Assembly (NCBI GenBank): GCA_013400155.1
Contig: VXBM01000271.1
Coordinates: 39,795-103,794 of the forward strand
DNA from: Helopsaltes ochotensis
Taxonomy: Eukaryota > Chordata > Aves > Passeriformes > Locustellidae
Reading direction: 5' to 3'
DNA: 64,000 bases
Positions within the stretch are counted from its first letter, which is position 1, and each line of letters begins with the position of its first letter. This document shows positions 1-12,900 of the stretch, one piece after another. The notes under the pieces were generated by a model, which was not told where the DNA came from, made no database searches, and saw only the letters and a list, made by a program, of their open reading frames with translations. The translations under genes were made by a program, and so were the position numbers.

Positions 1-3000
1 TATTGAGATCCATGAAAATAAACACAATAAAAAATTCCAACGAAATATTGTATAGAATAAGTGGTTGCTTTAAAAGTCTGACTATTTCAACTGCATTAAT
101 TGCACGAGCTACCAAATTTAATATTTTTTGAGGAGAAAAAAAATAGGAATTTTTCGAATTATTCATGTTTTAAAAATGGCCTTTATGACAGTTATTTTCA
201 TAAATCATTTTTACTTCATGTTTAGCACGTACCAAAACTCCCACTGAATTGAGAAATTAGGATAGTTACTATTTTACCTATTTTCATCCTTCCTTTTAAA
301 GATAGAGCTTCCTTACTGTCAATATGCTGTACATTGTAATGGCTATGATACTTTTCTTCAATTCATCAGTCTCCAAGATTTTATCCTTCTTAGCAATAAC
401 AGGATAGTTTTCTAATTAAAAGACTTTTAATTATTCTTTCTCTCCAGTGTGAGCAAAACCTTGGAGCCCATAAATGGTACAGTCATAATACACCATGAGG
501 AAACTAGTAACAAAATGAACAGTATTAAGCCTGAGATACTTTTCCTGGTTTTGGTTGGTAGAGGGGGGAGAGTCAGAAATTAAAACTGTCTCATTATCCT
601 GTCTTCGTTCTGCCTTTTTGGACTACATGGAAATAATTTGATAAAGGCTGTTAAGTATCTTGGGTGGAAAGAGGTAGTAAGAACTGAGGGACAGAATTTT
701 TCTCTTTGTGGATTCAGGCTGCCTCATGCATGCAGATTAGCTTGGATCTTGGTCCATTCTTCTCACAGTCTGAATTCAACACTTATATTTAGCAGCTAGA
801 ATCCTCTTACCCTCCTTGGAAGAATAATTTTAGATCCATGTTTATTCATTATTTTAACAATCTCATTTATGTGATCAAAAAGGGTACTTTATGGGCAACT
901 CAACATTCCTATAGTACAGTTTCAATGTTTTTGTCCCAGAATACAGACAAATTAATAATCTCTTGATTTATGCCAGGTTATATTGCTCTTTCCTGACCAT
1001 ATAAACAGATATAAATATGTTACTTGTACTACACTTGGATGCTGTCTCTTGTAAATTGTGGTGACATCCAGAAAATTACTCATTAGGAAGAGGTATTTAG
1101 AATAAATGAGCTGTAGATTGAAGAAGCAAATGTGCTATAAATCTCATTTTTAAATGTGTTTGATTTAATTTACAGTTCTCATTCTGGTCCATCTTCATCT
1201 GAATATTGCTTTCTCCTTCAGGATTTGGAACAAAATATAAAGAAGCCTAATAGGATGTTGTGAATATGTAGTTATCTTTGACAGGCTCTTGGGCTTTAAA
1301 AGGGAGTAAGAAAAGATGTTTTCCCTAATAAAGGGGTTTTTTTTAACACAAGAAAATCACTATTTTTTAATAAAAACTGCTAAACATTAGGGAAAAAAAA
1401 GACATATGGCAATTATGCCAAAAGATAGAATTTATTACCAAATAAAACTGTTGGCTTGTGCATTTCACAGTTTCCTCCATTTCCAACCAGTGTGTTTTTA
1501 GAGGCTTTCTGTAGGGTGAGTTGCCCAGACTTCTGCAAAAACAACAGTTTGTCGTTATTGCAGGAGGTGTTAGGAAATCAAATCCAACTGGAGCACCAAA
1601 TGATATTACAGACTTGTTTTGTCCCAGCTGCGTGACACATGCCAAGAGCTGATTTTTTAGTGTGCACATTTAAAGAAATGAATACAGAATTCTATTTGTT
1701 CTCCTTTTGAATGAATTATCCTTATTGTGTTTTTTTTACTTCCTCATGCTATTTAATGTTTCAGCAAAGTCCCTTTTTCCCTTCACCTCAGTGAAAATGC
1801 TTTTATGTGTCTTATTTTATTCTAATAAGTGATCTTATAATGATAAAAAAGGACTATCCTATATAAAATTTGAGTTTGATAACTAAATAATGTTTATCAG
1901 ACAGATTAAACTATCTTTAATTCAGCAGTGATGGCTTATAATGATTTATAAAAGCTTCATATGTGATGTATCATTGTTGATGATTTATCAAGTGGCATAT
2001 TTTCTAAAAAAAAGAAGATATGGAATTTCTGAGTCACTGGCATTACAGAAAATTCTTGTGAAATGTCTTATGTTCTCTCATCTCAGAGAGCCTGGTAATG
2101 AATGCTCACATCCCAACGTGATTTTGAATCTTTAAAAAATGTATTTAATATCTGTACGTCTGTGCCATCAATTTCCTTTATTATGTACAGTTTTAATTAG
2201 GTCGCATTATGGAAAGTATTTCCCTTCTTCCTTTTCCCACCTACTGAGCTGTTCATCCATGAAAGTGGATGTTTGCATTACCACCTCAGATAAGATTGAT
2301 GCTCTCAAATTGTGAGGCTGAGTTGCAGTTAGCATGCATTTTTAGATGGCATGCAAGGAGCTTGCATACAAATTGTAATATGACGTGTTTGGTGTGGGTT
2401 TTTTGGGTTTTCTTGGGGTTTTTTTGTGTAAGCACCTGCTGAATGAACTTTCTCAGCGTGTTCAGCAGTGCTTACTGCATTCAAATTGTATTGCCATAAA
2501 GAGGGTGAGGGGATGAATTTGAAGACGTGAGATCCACTCGCTTCCACTCAGGCATGCAGTGTGACTCTCACAACTAAGTTGGCCGAGATCCTTGAGACAT
2601 GAAAGGGAATTCTTCAGCAAGAACAATGGTGTTTTTATTTGGCAGAAGGAAAAGATGTGAGGGAACACAATTAAGCTCCATACACATGTGCTGAATGGCT
2701 TGATTCAGCTATGTTGGTTCACTGATATTTCACTCCTGTTCCTGTGATTGGCATGGGGAGGAATACAGGAGGAGAATGAGTCCGTAGACGCTCTCTTCAC
2801 AAGGACAACTTTCTTATCTATAACCTGTCAAATTCAAATAGCTAAAAGCTAATGGCAGTGTATTAAACCCTTTGAGTGTACTTGTGCAATTTGTTCATCA
2901 GTTCGCTTCTGTGAACAGGACACATCCTTGAATGTCTTCTGTCTCCCAGGCCTCTTCTAATTTGCCGTCTTTGGCATTTAATGTCAAGGAAATACTATAA

Positions 3001-4225
3001 TGTGAATTTGTGAAAAATATTTTCTGCAAGTTCATGCTGATACGGAATTTCCCTGAGAGGCAACATTAATAATGGGTTGGCACAACACATTTGCTGGAGT
3101 GGGTTTGATGCCTTGATTGAGTTTCCGTGGTGCGTTTGTTGTTGCTTTGGGGAACGTGTGGATATTGGGTTCAACAGACCATAGAATTTTGAATTAACCT
3201 CTCTTTTTCTCTTCATGAATATAATGGCTTCACAATCTGTTCTTGCTTTAGCCTTTTATTTAAGGGAAGAAGTGAAAGTTTGATTTAAAACAAAAAAACT
3301 CTGCTATTTTTGAGAGCATTGTGAGGAAAAATAAATATGCATAAGGGAACATTGATTCCTAAGAATCTCTTAAACTACTTTCCCCAAAGAGTTTCCTGAA
3401 CTGATTCTCCATTAAATATTCATTTTAGCCCTACAGTAGAAAAGATGAAAACTATTAGCACTAAGTTTAGAATATGGCAGCTCCAGCTTCACCCTTTGTT
3501 TAGGAAAAGCCTGTGATGATTTTCAAAAGTCCTGGAAAATCGTGGTGGTTGTCTCATTTTAGGTAATCTCTTTTCTTCTGAGAGCCATAATTGAAAAACG
3601 TAGTTGTATAAGATGAAGACTGAAATATTTTTTTTCTTTTTAATTCTGTTGCAGTGCAGAGTATGTTCTGCCTGCCTTTTCAGTCAAGGAATTTGCTCTG
3701 AGGGTCTCAAAACACCAGAGTAGCCGTCTGATCCTTTCATTATTTCCAAAGCTTAAGAAGTTCCTTTAGTGTGTGAGTGTGTTTGACAGAGCTGCACACT
3801 TGGATGGGAGAGACCAAAGCTGCTAATAGTGCTAATAGATAATAGTGAGAGGCTGTATCTGTAGTGCAGGGTGAAAAATGTGCTCAAGTTAACTCAAGGG
3901 AAAGTTGGTATAGTACCTACTAACCACTAATTAATGGTGATCTGTAAACTGAGATACAGGGTGAGTATGAAATGTGTTATTTATTTATGGCATAATTGCT
4001 GAAGTACATAACTTTAGCATTTTTTCCTTAAATTGATATATTACAAAGAAAGTAAAGATTAAATTTATTCTTCAGTATTTCACTGTGTTTAATCCCTTTT
4101 TACTTATCAAGGCACATGTTCAACTTCTTTTAAATCACTATGCCTATCTGCTCAATCTCACAGCATTTTGGTTGTTGCTCTCACAAGTTTATATCCGAAC
4201 TGTTTATATCTAAGCTTTGAATTCA
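1..4225. other. AT-rich non-coding stretch, no gene seen
   Basis: No exon, RNA gene or recognisable transposon was found. The open frames here are all under about 100 codons, overlap each other on opposite strands and match no family I know. Only short homopolymers occur, such as T runs near 1336 and 3628. The base composition is AT-rich and typical of vertebrate intergenic or deep intronic DNA. Confidence 0.7.
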
Positions 4226-4280
4226 AAATAAAAAAAAAAAAAAAAAAAACAAAACAACAAAAACAAACAAACAAAAAAAA
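4226..4280. repeat. A-rich simple repeat (A)20 plus (CAAA)n
   Basis: A run of 20 A (4230-4249) is followed by irregular CAAA and CAACA units ending near 4280. No retrotransposon body ending in this tail is recognisable upstream, so I call it a simple repeat rather than a poly-A tail. Confidence 0.85.
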
Positions 4281-4658
4281 CCAAACTGTGATATCTTTGT
4301 TTTTATTTTAAAGAAAATCTGGTATGAACAGTTTTCCAAGTTTGTTGGTTTAACTCCATTTTAATACCAAGCCATTGGCATATTCCTGAATGTTCTTTCT
4401 ACCTAAGTGCTGGGCATGATTACAAAGCTGTTTGATGCTTTAGTGATTTGTTTCCAGAAATCCTTGTTGAAATTTGGGTGGGTTTTAGAAAGTGAATTAA
4501 ATTGAGGAAAATTAAATTAACCTTTGGGACAGCCTGTCTGTATTGCGGACTGTCAGTAAATGATTCGGGTGAAATTTATTTGCTCTAGGAATTAGCTGAA
4601 ATTATGGTGACCAGAGTTTTAGCTGTTCAGAAAATGGTGTTGTAAGACTTGCAGCATG

Positions 4659-4677
4659 TTTGTTGTTGTTGTTGTTG
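4659..4677. repeat. short (TTG)n microsatellite
   Basis: About six tandem TTG units lie between 'gcatg' and 'ctttttcc'. Confidence 0.8.
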
Positions 4678-4916
4678 CTTTTTCCCCATGGACAAATCCA
4701 AAAGTGAAAGTTTCCCTCCATTTTTTTATGAAACACTACAGCAAGCATAAAATGGCTTTTCTTTGATTATTGTATACACCAGGATTTTTTCCCAAATTTT
4801 CTTGTTCTCACTATTTTATCTCCACTTTTTATAGTATCAAGTAAAACAAGAAACCGATAAATTGGTCCTTGCAGCAAGACAAGCTTAAAACAACATAAGC
4901 ATGGGGTGAAGCTGGA

Positions 4917-4930
4917 GGAGTAGGGGGCAC
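4917..4930 (+). promoter_or_regulatory. CTCF-like motif
   Basis: The 14-mer ggagtagggggcac fits the core of the CTCF binding consensus (CCASYAGRKGGCRS) at 12 of 14 positions. The two mismatches are the leading CC. A motif this length and quality can occur by chance in 64 kb, and no binding evidence is available. Confidence 0.25.
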
Positions 4931-6270
4931 TGTTTTATTTTCAAATGGTTTAATTTTCCTGCACTTTTTGGTCTTGCCTTTGCACCTACCAGCTCCACAG
5001 ACAAGAGACTGAATTGGTCTTCCATGGACCTAATTTTCTGAAGGGTCAGCACCTGTTACTCTAAGCAGGGCACAGAGTGGTGAGAATCACAAAAATCCTG
5101 TAAAAAGCTGAGAAACATGTTTTTTAAATACTGGCTGTTCCCCTGTTTTTGTCTGTAATAGTGAACAAAGGAGAACTTTATCAAAAGTTGTCCTGATGTT
5201 GCCGAGCCCGCACAACTGTGCTTCACTTGGTAATACAGTGGGATGCAAAATGGGGGCAGTTTTGGCATCAGAAAAAAAAAAGTGCTGCATTTTTGCATGC
5301 AAATAGAAGGCACTTAACTTGTGACCATATGGAGCAAAAGTAATTACTAAGGATGAAAGACAAATCAAGACAATTAACATGCTTGGGTTTTGTCAAAGAG
5401 AGAATCCATAGCTCAGAATACTTCAGTTCAGGTTTCACGGTGAGGATTTTTGGTAATGCACCAGAGGAGTGATTTGAAAGATTTATTCATTTATTGCAGT
5501 GACAAATGCAATGAAAATGTGTTCAGAGGCTTGCTTTATAGTCAATTGCTTCTTGTAACTGATCCATTTATCAGGTATTTGACTAGGAGGAACTCAGTAT
5601 AACATTGTATTGGTGTAGATCAGAGCAGAACAAAATATGTTGAATTTCATAGGCTTGGATATTCAGCAGAGCTTAATATGACTGTATCTTAAATATCAGG
5701 TATTTTCTTTGATAGGATTTACCACCTGTTGAACATGATCACAGTCTTAGAGCATGATAATTTATACTGATAAATATAAGGAAATTGTTGATATATAGAA
5801 ATAATGTGAAGAGATTGCTCCTAATTTTCTTGTGTGATTTTGGCCAAGGATACAATAAGAGCTATTCACTGTTTTGTGGCAGAATATTAAAAACTGAGTG
5901 TTTTGGAACATATTTTCACATTTTGTCTGATCTAGGCAGTGAAACACCAGTTCATCTGCATAGGGTGACAACTATACAGTCCCGTTGTCCTTCAGTTGTT
6001 TTGTTCTCAGGAATAAAAGCTTTCCAGAGAAGTCTCAGCTCTTAGAGTCATGAAGAAAATGCTCTTAACAAAATACCCAGCAAAAGAGTTTGCAACTGGG
6101 CCACACGGAATTTGCAGTGCACAGTCCTCATGGTCTAGAGTGGGTACTTTGATGCAACAGTGAAAATTAGGGATGCCACTAAATGCTTTGCTACTGCAGA
6201 TTTTTCAATCCTGAGTGAAAGAAATGAATCTGCAAATGTGTCATGAAACCTTCTTTTCCCGGAGTTAAAA
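4931..6270. other. non-coding stretch, no gene seen
   Basis: AT-rich unique sequence with only short open frames on both strands. No splice-bounded exon or recognised repeat was seen. Confidence 0.65.
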
Positions 6271-6309
6271 ACAAAATGCTTTGCCCCATTCAGGAAGTGC
6301 CGCAGCATT
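6271..6309 (+). repeat. left arm of a 39-bp perfect inverted repeat
   Basis: This arm begins acaaaatgctttgcccc and ends gtgccgcagcatt. It is the exact reverse complement of 6716-6754, with 39 of 39 positions matching by direct reading, and similarity stops abruptly at both edges. It contains the ETS-type core caggaagtg. No target-site duplication or known transposon terminus flanks the arms. A strand-switch (templated insertion) event or the ends of a small unrecognised DNA transposon are both possible. Confidence 0.95.
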
Positions 6310-6715
6310 TCTCCACCCTTGGGTGACATATTGCTTCTTCTTCATGGCTCAGTGTATGGGATGGGGAATCTGGGGACAGTGATAAATCTGGAATCCACTG
6401 TATGTTCCTACCTATGTTGGAAGTCTCCACATCACATTCATCAGATTTTTAGTTATTTTTTTTCTGAATAGTACTTTCTAAGTTTGGAATAATGAATAGT
6501 CAAGCCATGTTTTAGATATGGCTATGCTATTATACAGTATCCATTTTCTTGCAATTTTTTTTTTCTTTAATGTAATATTTGCATGGTAGTCCCCTCTGAA
6601 TGTTTCAAATATGTAAAAATGGGAAGATAGAAAATTACAGGACAGAAATTGACTTCTTTTGAGCCTTTCTTATGGAGGAGGACATTGTAATAAAAAATAT
6701 GGAGTATATTAATAG
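6310..6715. other. 406-bp spacer between the inverted-repeat arms
   Basis: The spacer is AT-rich unique sequence with no open frame of note, no transposase similarity and no internal repeat. It includes a T9 run near 6557. Transcription through both arms would give an RNA with a 39-bp stem and a loop of about 400 nt. Confidence 0.8.
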
Positions 6716-6754
6716 AATGCTGCGGCACTTCCTGAATGGGGCAAAGCATTTTGT
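6716..6754 (-). repeat. right arm of the 39-bp perfect inverted repeat
   Basis: This is the exact reverse complement of 6271-6309, beginning aatgctgcggcacttcc and ending gcaaagcattttgt. Sequence outside (gaaatgtctcc) and inside (tattaatag) is unrelated to the flanks of the left arm, so the identity is sharply bounded. Confidence 0.95.
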
Positions 6755-9749
6755 GAAATGTCTCCTTGTGAAATGGTTGAAATACTCTGAAAATAGATAC
6801 TATGCACTTAAATTAAAAATTAAGAATGTGTTGGTAACCTATAATAAATACCAAACTCGATTGAAAAAGTAAAAAAGAACATAAATTTTGTTGTTTGCAG
6901 TTAGTGTTCTGAAATGGTGTGCTGTACCACACATTTATATGCCTGCACAAATATGTATCCAGTACTTACGCAGTTATTGTAACACTGGACTAACGATGAG
7001 AACGGGAAGCCAGAAAGGATAGGTGACACACACACAAAAGGTTATTTTGTATTTGACCTCACTGACCTAACTGATGGCCTACAGCTGCCAGCAAAGCTAT
7101 GGCATGTTTTGTGAGTGACTTGCCTGAGAATAGCAGCAATGTGTCCAAGGGTTGTGTTTTTGTTTTCTTTTTGTATGTCAGAGAAAGCAGCCTTAATTAA
7201 GATTTGTGTGATGACTATAGCTGAGTTTTTCTTCATTTAGTCAAAGCCTTTAAATTTCTTAATAGTGCTGTTTATAGTATGCTAATTTGAGTTAATTGTA
7301 CTGCACTAGATGAGACACTGATTTAGAAATGCTTGTAATACTCCAATTTTGAGTGGAAACAGACACTTTCTTGTTTTATTCTTGTAGGCAAGTATTGTCT
7401 GCTCTGACCTGCAATTCATGTAATAAATCATTTTTAACACTGGCACAGGTGTCCTTTTGAGTTTAAATATGTTTTCCATTCATGTTGTCTGCTATAATTT
7501 TTTTCTGATATATGGCTCATTATCACACATTCTGTGTGCAAGTATTTTTATAACATCAGTTTTTAGAGGCATTTCTACTTTTATAGCTGAATTTCCTATA
7601 CTCATTTTTGGGGTTTGTATTCAAACTGTATGCATGAACATTAAAATACCATATTCAAATCACTCCTGCAATTTTTCAGTGAAATTTGAATCTGTCTGAA
7701 ACTGATTTATTCTCCAGTCTGAAAACAAATGGTCTGATCAAGTAATGGTTGAGAAAGTAGCAAAGAATTCTAGAGTTCTATAATTTCAGATATAGATAGC
7801 TACCAATGGCATTACAGAGGTGAGAGCTTGACTCCGCAGAAATGATTTATGGTAATTATTAAATGTACAGCCATTATTTCTAGTAGACTGTGTGTAGAAG
7901 AATACAGGAATTTAAAGTTCTCTTCTGTTTGAACTGGAAAAAAAAAGTGGGGGGGAGGGGGGGGGAATAATATGGTTGATGATGCAGTCCTTTCCAAAGC
8001 AGGGTTAAGATACCTAGGTCATTCCTGACAGATGCTCCTTTCTTAAAGATACCCAACTGTGAGAACTCCAAGGATTACTTAACAATCTGTTTTAGTGTTG
8101 CAGTAATATTTCTAAATGTTAGAAATCTTTTCAAGATCCTGGCACAACCTGATTTCACTGGTTCTTTATCACAGATAAGACATTCCTCTTTAGATCTACC
8201 TTTTCTACATTAAAAGATTGCTATTGTCTTTATATTCAGCCTCCTATTCTTTAAGCTCTCACAATCATGTTATTATATCTCAAATCTTTCCTTCTTAGTC
8301 AGACTCATGATAATTTTCTTTTTTACTTTTTCCTATTCATTTCTATCTCTTTGAGCTGCTCCAAACAGGATAGAAGCAGCTTGAGTTTTCCCAAAAACTG
8401 GAGTGAAGCGGATGATTTATCTTTTATATCGTGCAGGTACTTTTCAGTTTTACATATCCAAGGTGTGTTTCTTGGAACAGAATGACATTTTTGATTTATT
8501 TCCAGATTGGTTTGAGATTGGATGTCTAGATCCTTCTCTGACAAACCTCTACCTACACAGTTGTGGTATCTAGATTTGCTCCTGCCCTTCAGAAATTTGC
8601 ATTCTGGCCGACCTTTCAAAATGATGGCAGGTCCAGTATTTATGTGTACTCTTTAAGTGCAATAAGCACTCTCTTCACTGTTTTTTTTGTTAAACTTCCA
8701 ATAAACCTGTTAGATAATTTTAAACAAGAGCATAATCATGATTACACTTCTTGTACAGTTGCCTAATCAGTTTTGAACCCACACAATATTCTAAGCATTT
8801 AGACAAATTTTCCTTCTTTATATACATGAGGATTTTCTATGAGGCAAGGGGTAGGAATAGAAATGACCTTGCTTGCAATTTACCTCTCCACAAGGTCTGT
8901 TACCATTTTGTGGAGACACTGAATTCTGTTGTCTAGATTTGTTTTTAAATGATTGAATTCTTATTCAATGCAATTTTTTGACCGTTCTTATGTCCTTTTC
9001 GTAATTACAGCTTGTTAAAAATCATGTGTTTTATTTGTTCCAGAGCTTTTCTAGGACTTAATAGGTGACAAAAAAAAATATTTCTAAGCTTCCACTTATT
9101 TGAAAGATGAATATTATGTTGTTGTTTTTTCCATTTTATTGATACTTCATGTGTACTTTCCAGATTGCTTTCCTGATGGCAATGTGATTCTGAGATGGCT
9201 TTACCAATTCTCTAAGTACCCTAGGAGGAAGTTCATCAGGCACATCTGCTCTGAAAACTAATTTACTTAAGTGCTCTATAACCTTTTCTGTCTGTAGTTT
9301 TTAATTGGAATCCTTCTTTTGTTTTTTGTATTAATTATGCTAGTCACCTTCTCATTGTTGACCTTTTTAATTAAAACTAATGCGAAGAAGACATTAAATG
9401 CTTTGGCCTTCACATCTGCTAGAAACTTTTTTCCCTCTATTGGATAACAGAACAACACTTTTCTTTGTCCCCCCTCTTAGTCACTTTGAATAGGTTCAGG
9501 TTGATTAGAGCAGGATGCAGATATTTTAATTATGTTTTGTCCTCCCAGTAGGCCAGTTTAAATTTCCACAGAAGGGATTTTTTTTTTTTTTAATTGACCT
9601 TCCTGTATTCATGTTTATGCCAAAAGTTGAATTGCTGGTATTCCTGGAAAGTCTTATGCCAATAAATACACATTATTTAAAATGAAGGGAAAGAAAAAAA
9701 AAAAGGCAAAAAGCATTCAAGCCTAAACCAGGGAAAGTCAAACTGAAGA
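6755..9749. other. non-coding stretch, no gene seen
   Basis: AT-rich unique sequence. It contains a very short CA run near 7026-7036, the G-run element listed separately and short A or T runs. The open frames (up to 98 codons, 8323-8619 on the minus strand) are not recognisable and lack splice context. Confidence 0.65.
7938..7965 (+). repeat. A9 followed by G7-A-G9 tract, G-quadruplex-prone
   Basis: A run of nine A (7938-7946) and 'gt' precede seven G, one A and nine G (7949-7965). The G part satisfies the usual quadruplex pattern of four G3 tracts separated by one-base loops. It stands out in an AT-rich setting. Homopolymer length may be unreliable in the assembly. Confidence 0.8.
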
Positions 9750-9900
9750 GACTTGACAGTTTTGTTTGCTGAGTGACACATTCAGCCCCTCATTATTCAC
9801 ACACAATGGAAGTGAACACTTCAGCAATTGGAAATCACTTTGGCATCATCAATCAGTCAGAGTATTTGATGGTGTGAATGTTCCTGATTCTCTAGTCTAC
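9750..9900. promoter_or_regulatory. candidate conserved non-coding element with PBX-HOX site
   Basis: A 150-bp block without simple repeats carries several developmental-type motifs. ATCAATCA at 9848-9855 is the reverse complement of TGATTGAT, which fits the PBX-HOX composite consensus TGATTNAT. Nearby are tgagtgaca and gcaattgg. Classification as an enhancer is inferred from motif content alone; conservation could not be checked. Confidence 0.3.
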
Positions 9901-12900
9901 TAAAAGGGGACTTTTTATATTCTGGAATAACTTTATTGCACTGAGAAATTTTCAGTCTTACCTGTTCTACCACGAGGCATGAAAGCATCATGAAGCATGA
10001 TACTAACATGGACATGTTAAAATTAATCTAACAAGAACATCAACATTGCAATCTTTCCTCTTTAAGAATTAACTTGGACTTATTCCCTTTCGCTTGCTTA
10101 AATTTTTTTTTTTTTTTTTAATTAATATAATCCATTTAGGTCTACTCCTGATGCAATTTTATAAAATAAATGCGTAGCAGATATTGTCCCTGGGACAGGA
10201 CAAGTGGGAATGGCTGAAAATGGTTTAATGCAGTTAAAAGCAGTCAGATAGGGAATTTTCAGTGAGTCTCTAAAATTTTCTCAAGCATCTGAAGCAGAAT
10301 AAGGTTTTACCATTTCATGTGCAATTTTCATGCTACCTATGAGCCAAAGAATGAGAATGTTGACAACCAAGGGAATATAGTTCTGGATATACTTTTGTCA
10401 TCAGGTGGGACAAGAGTGTTGAATGTGAAGGAATGTCAAGGTAAATACTATCTACTACTACTCACATTTACTATTAGTCACAGGGAGGAGAAGCTATCTG
10501 ACTGCAGGAGACTGAGATTTACAGTGCTGAAAATGTATTAAAACTGCATTAAGAAACTTAAAGGAAGACTGCAGAGCTGGAGATTTGCCTTTGCTATGTG
10601 TGTAAAGCAAGGAAATGATGTGAAAGAATGTATCTAGGAGTTAAGTTGAATATTTCAACTTAAATTCATCATGAAAATATATATTTTATCAACACTTTTA
10701 TTGGATATATAAGTAAAAGGACATAGAGCATCAGATACTCTTGTATAATACTCTGCTATATGTTTTCTAACCAGATAACTTAGAAGAAAAAATTACCTCT
10801 TGTAATACAGATTGTCAGTGATGCCAAGGCTGTTAGTGTACCATAAGCACTGGCATACATTTTGTTAAACCTGCGATAACTAAATGTTATGGTAAAGTTA
10901 TCTGAGTTATTTGTGAGTTTCCATAGATTAAAATATAGCTACAGCATTCTCTGAGGAATAGAAAATGTAAGATTTTAGAGCAACTAGAAATGTAGCCAGA
11001 GACGTGAAAAATACCTTTAAGTCAGCAATATCTAAGTAGCATAAGGTTATTGTCAGCAGACAGAGCTTTTTTTAATTTATCTTTTAATTTTTGTTGTTTG
11101 AATCCCATGAACTGCTTGCTGTTGCTTGGTTGGGTATGTCAGGTGCTAACTTGCTGTAGGCAGTATAGCAAGTGAAACCAGTGAAATGCTGTTACAGCCT
11201 TGGGCACCTGAAATCCATGCTGTTTGTTAGCATCATCAGACAGTAATTCTGAGCGTAGATAATAGTAACTTATCACAGTCCCACATAACACATGGATGAA
11301 ATCAGTCTCCCCAAGCTAAACATGAAAAAGCTGACAACATATGCTAGAGTAAGTAGCAGGGCTGTAGCTCTCATCATTCTATTAATTAAATATTGTTTTG
11401 ACTAGCATACAATTACAGGCAAACAAAGAAAAAAAGAAAAAAAAAGAAAAAAAAGCAACTAATAACTATTTCATTTTATGACTTTGTATATTTTGGAAAA
11501 CATACTGTATTAAGCCTTCCATTGGTGTCATATTTACAAAATTCTTTTACCATCTTCCAGACAATGTATATTCTTTCCCCTAAGTCTTAGAATTGAATGG
11601 AGGCAGGAGTTATATCAGCCTTGTGATACTGAAAATAACCTACTAAATAAGGTAACAGATCTCATTGTTTATTTGAAGGTAGTGTAGCAGGAGAAGACTT
11701 TTTGCATGTCCTCTATTGTTCTTAAACCTTGCATGTGTCTTTATTAGGCTGTGTGTCATTACTGATGAAACTCTTGCATTTATCTGTTGATCAAATTGTA
11801 GGTTTGTACAAATAGATAAAATTTAGCTAATGCTGAAACCTGGTGCAGAGAGCATGCTTTGGATTCAGCCTAATTCTTGCAGTAGAACTTGATGCGAAAA
11901 TTACTTGGCAATCAAAATAAAACCTAAGATTTTCAAGGGGCAAGTATCCAGTATGTACCACAGTACATGTGTAAACTTTTTTCTCTGACTCAATCACATT
12001 AATTTCAATAACCAATTTTCCCCCATAATAAAATTACATTTTCCTGTCTTACTTTATCTGTTTATCAACCTTAACCTCTAGATATTAATAGTGATTTTGT
12101 ATGCACAAATGTATCAAGTAACCTCTAATTTCAAATATTTCACTTTTAAAAAGGAAATTGTTGAAGATAAGACTAAAATGTCTATGGAAATCTACAACGC
12201 AAACCTCCTATTTTGTTTTGTGTAGTAATTTGTTCTTGATAATGCAATGTTGAGAACAGTTGTTATGGCCAGATTTTTATGAAGAAAATGAAATAAACCC
12301 AACCAGTTTTTTGGTTCTTTTTGGCCATGTTTAGAGAGACAGCTTAGTTGTTTAGCTTGAATCTGGAAATTAGGAGGAATCCATCTAGACCGTAGTATTG
12401 GGAACACAACTTTTGCTCAGTATTTTTGAGAAGGACTGAAATGATTGCAATACTTCTCCACCTAAACCCACAGGGTGTTCATGTAACACCCATTCCCATG
12501 GCAGTTACTTTCCAATAGATTTTTTATTTTAATTTAACTCTTTGTTTTCTTTGCTTTTAGAGTCTTTTGCATTTCTTTTGTCTCTGTTTGATATTGTAAG
12601 TTTACAACATAATCCTGAGAAAGAAATAAAATAAACCAAACTGTATGCACAGTTACTACTACAGTAGATATCAAACATGCTATGTCTGGAATTATCAGTG
12701 CATAAATCTTCATCTTCAGATTTTCTTGTCATGAGCTAGAATTCAGTGAAGTAAGCCTCAGCTCTTTCAAGTGTTAAAATCTGCTGATCACATTAAAAAA
12801 ATCCTTCCTCTTATTGGTTTTATTTTTCTTGGAGAAAGTAGTGATAAAAATGGATTCTAGAGTAAGTTTAATTTGTAAGATTTTCTCTCTGCATAAAAAC

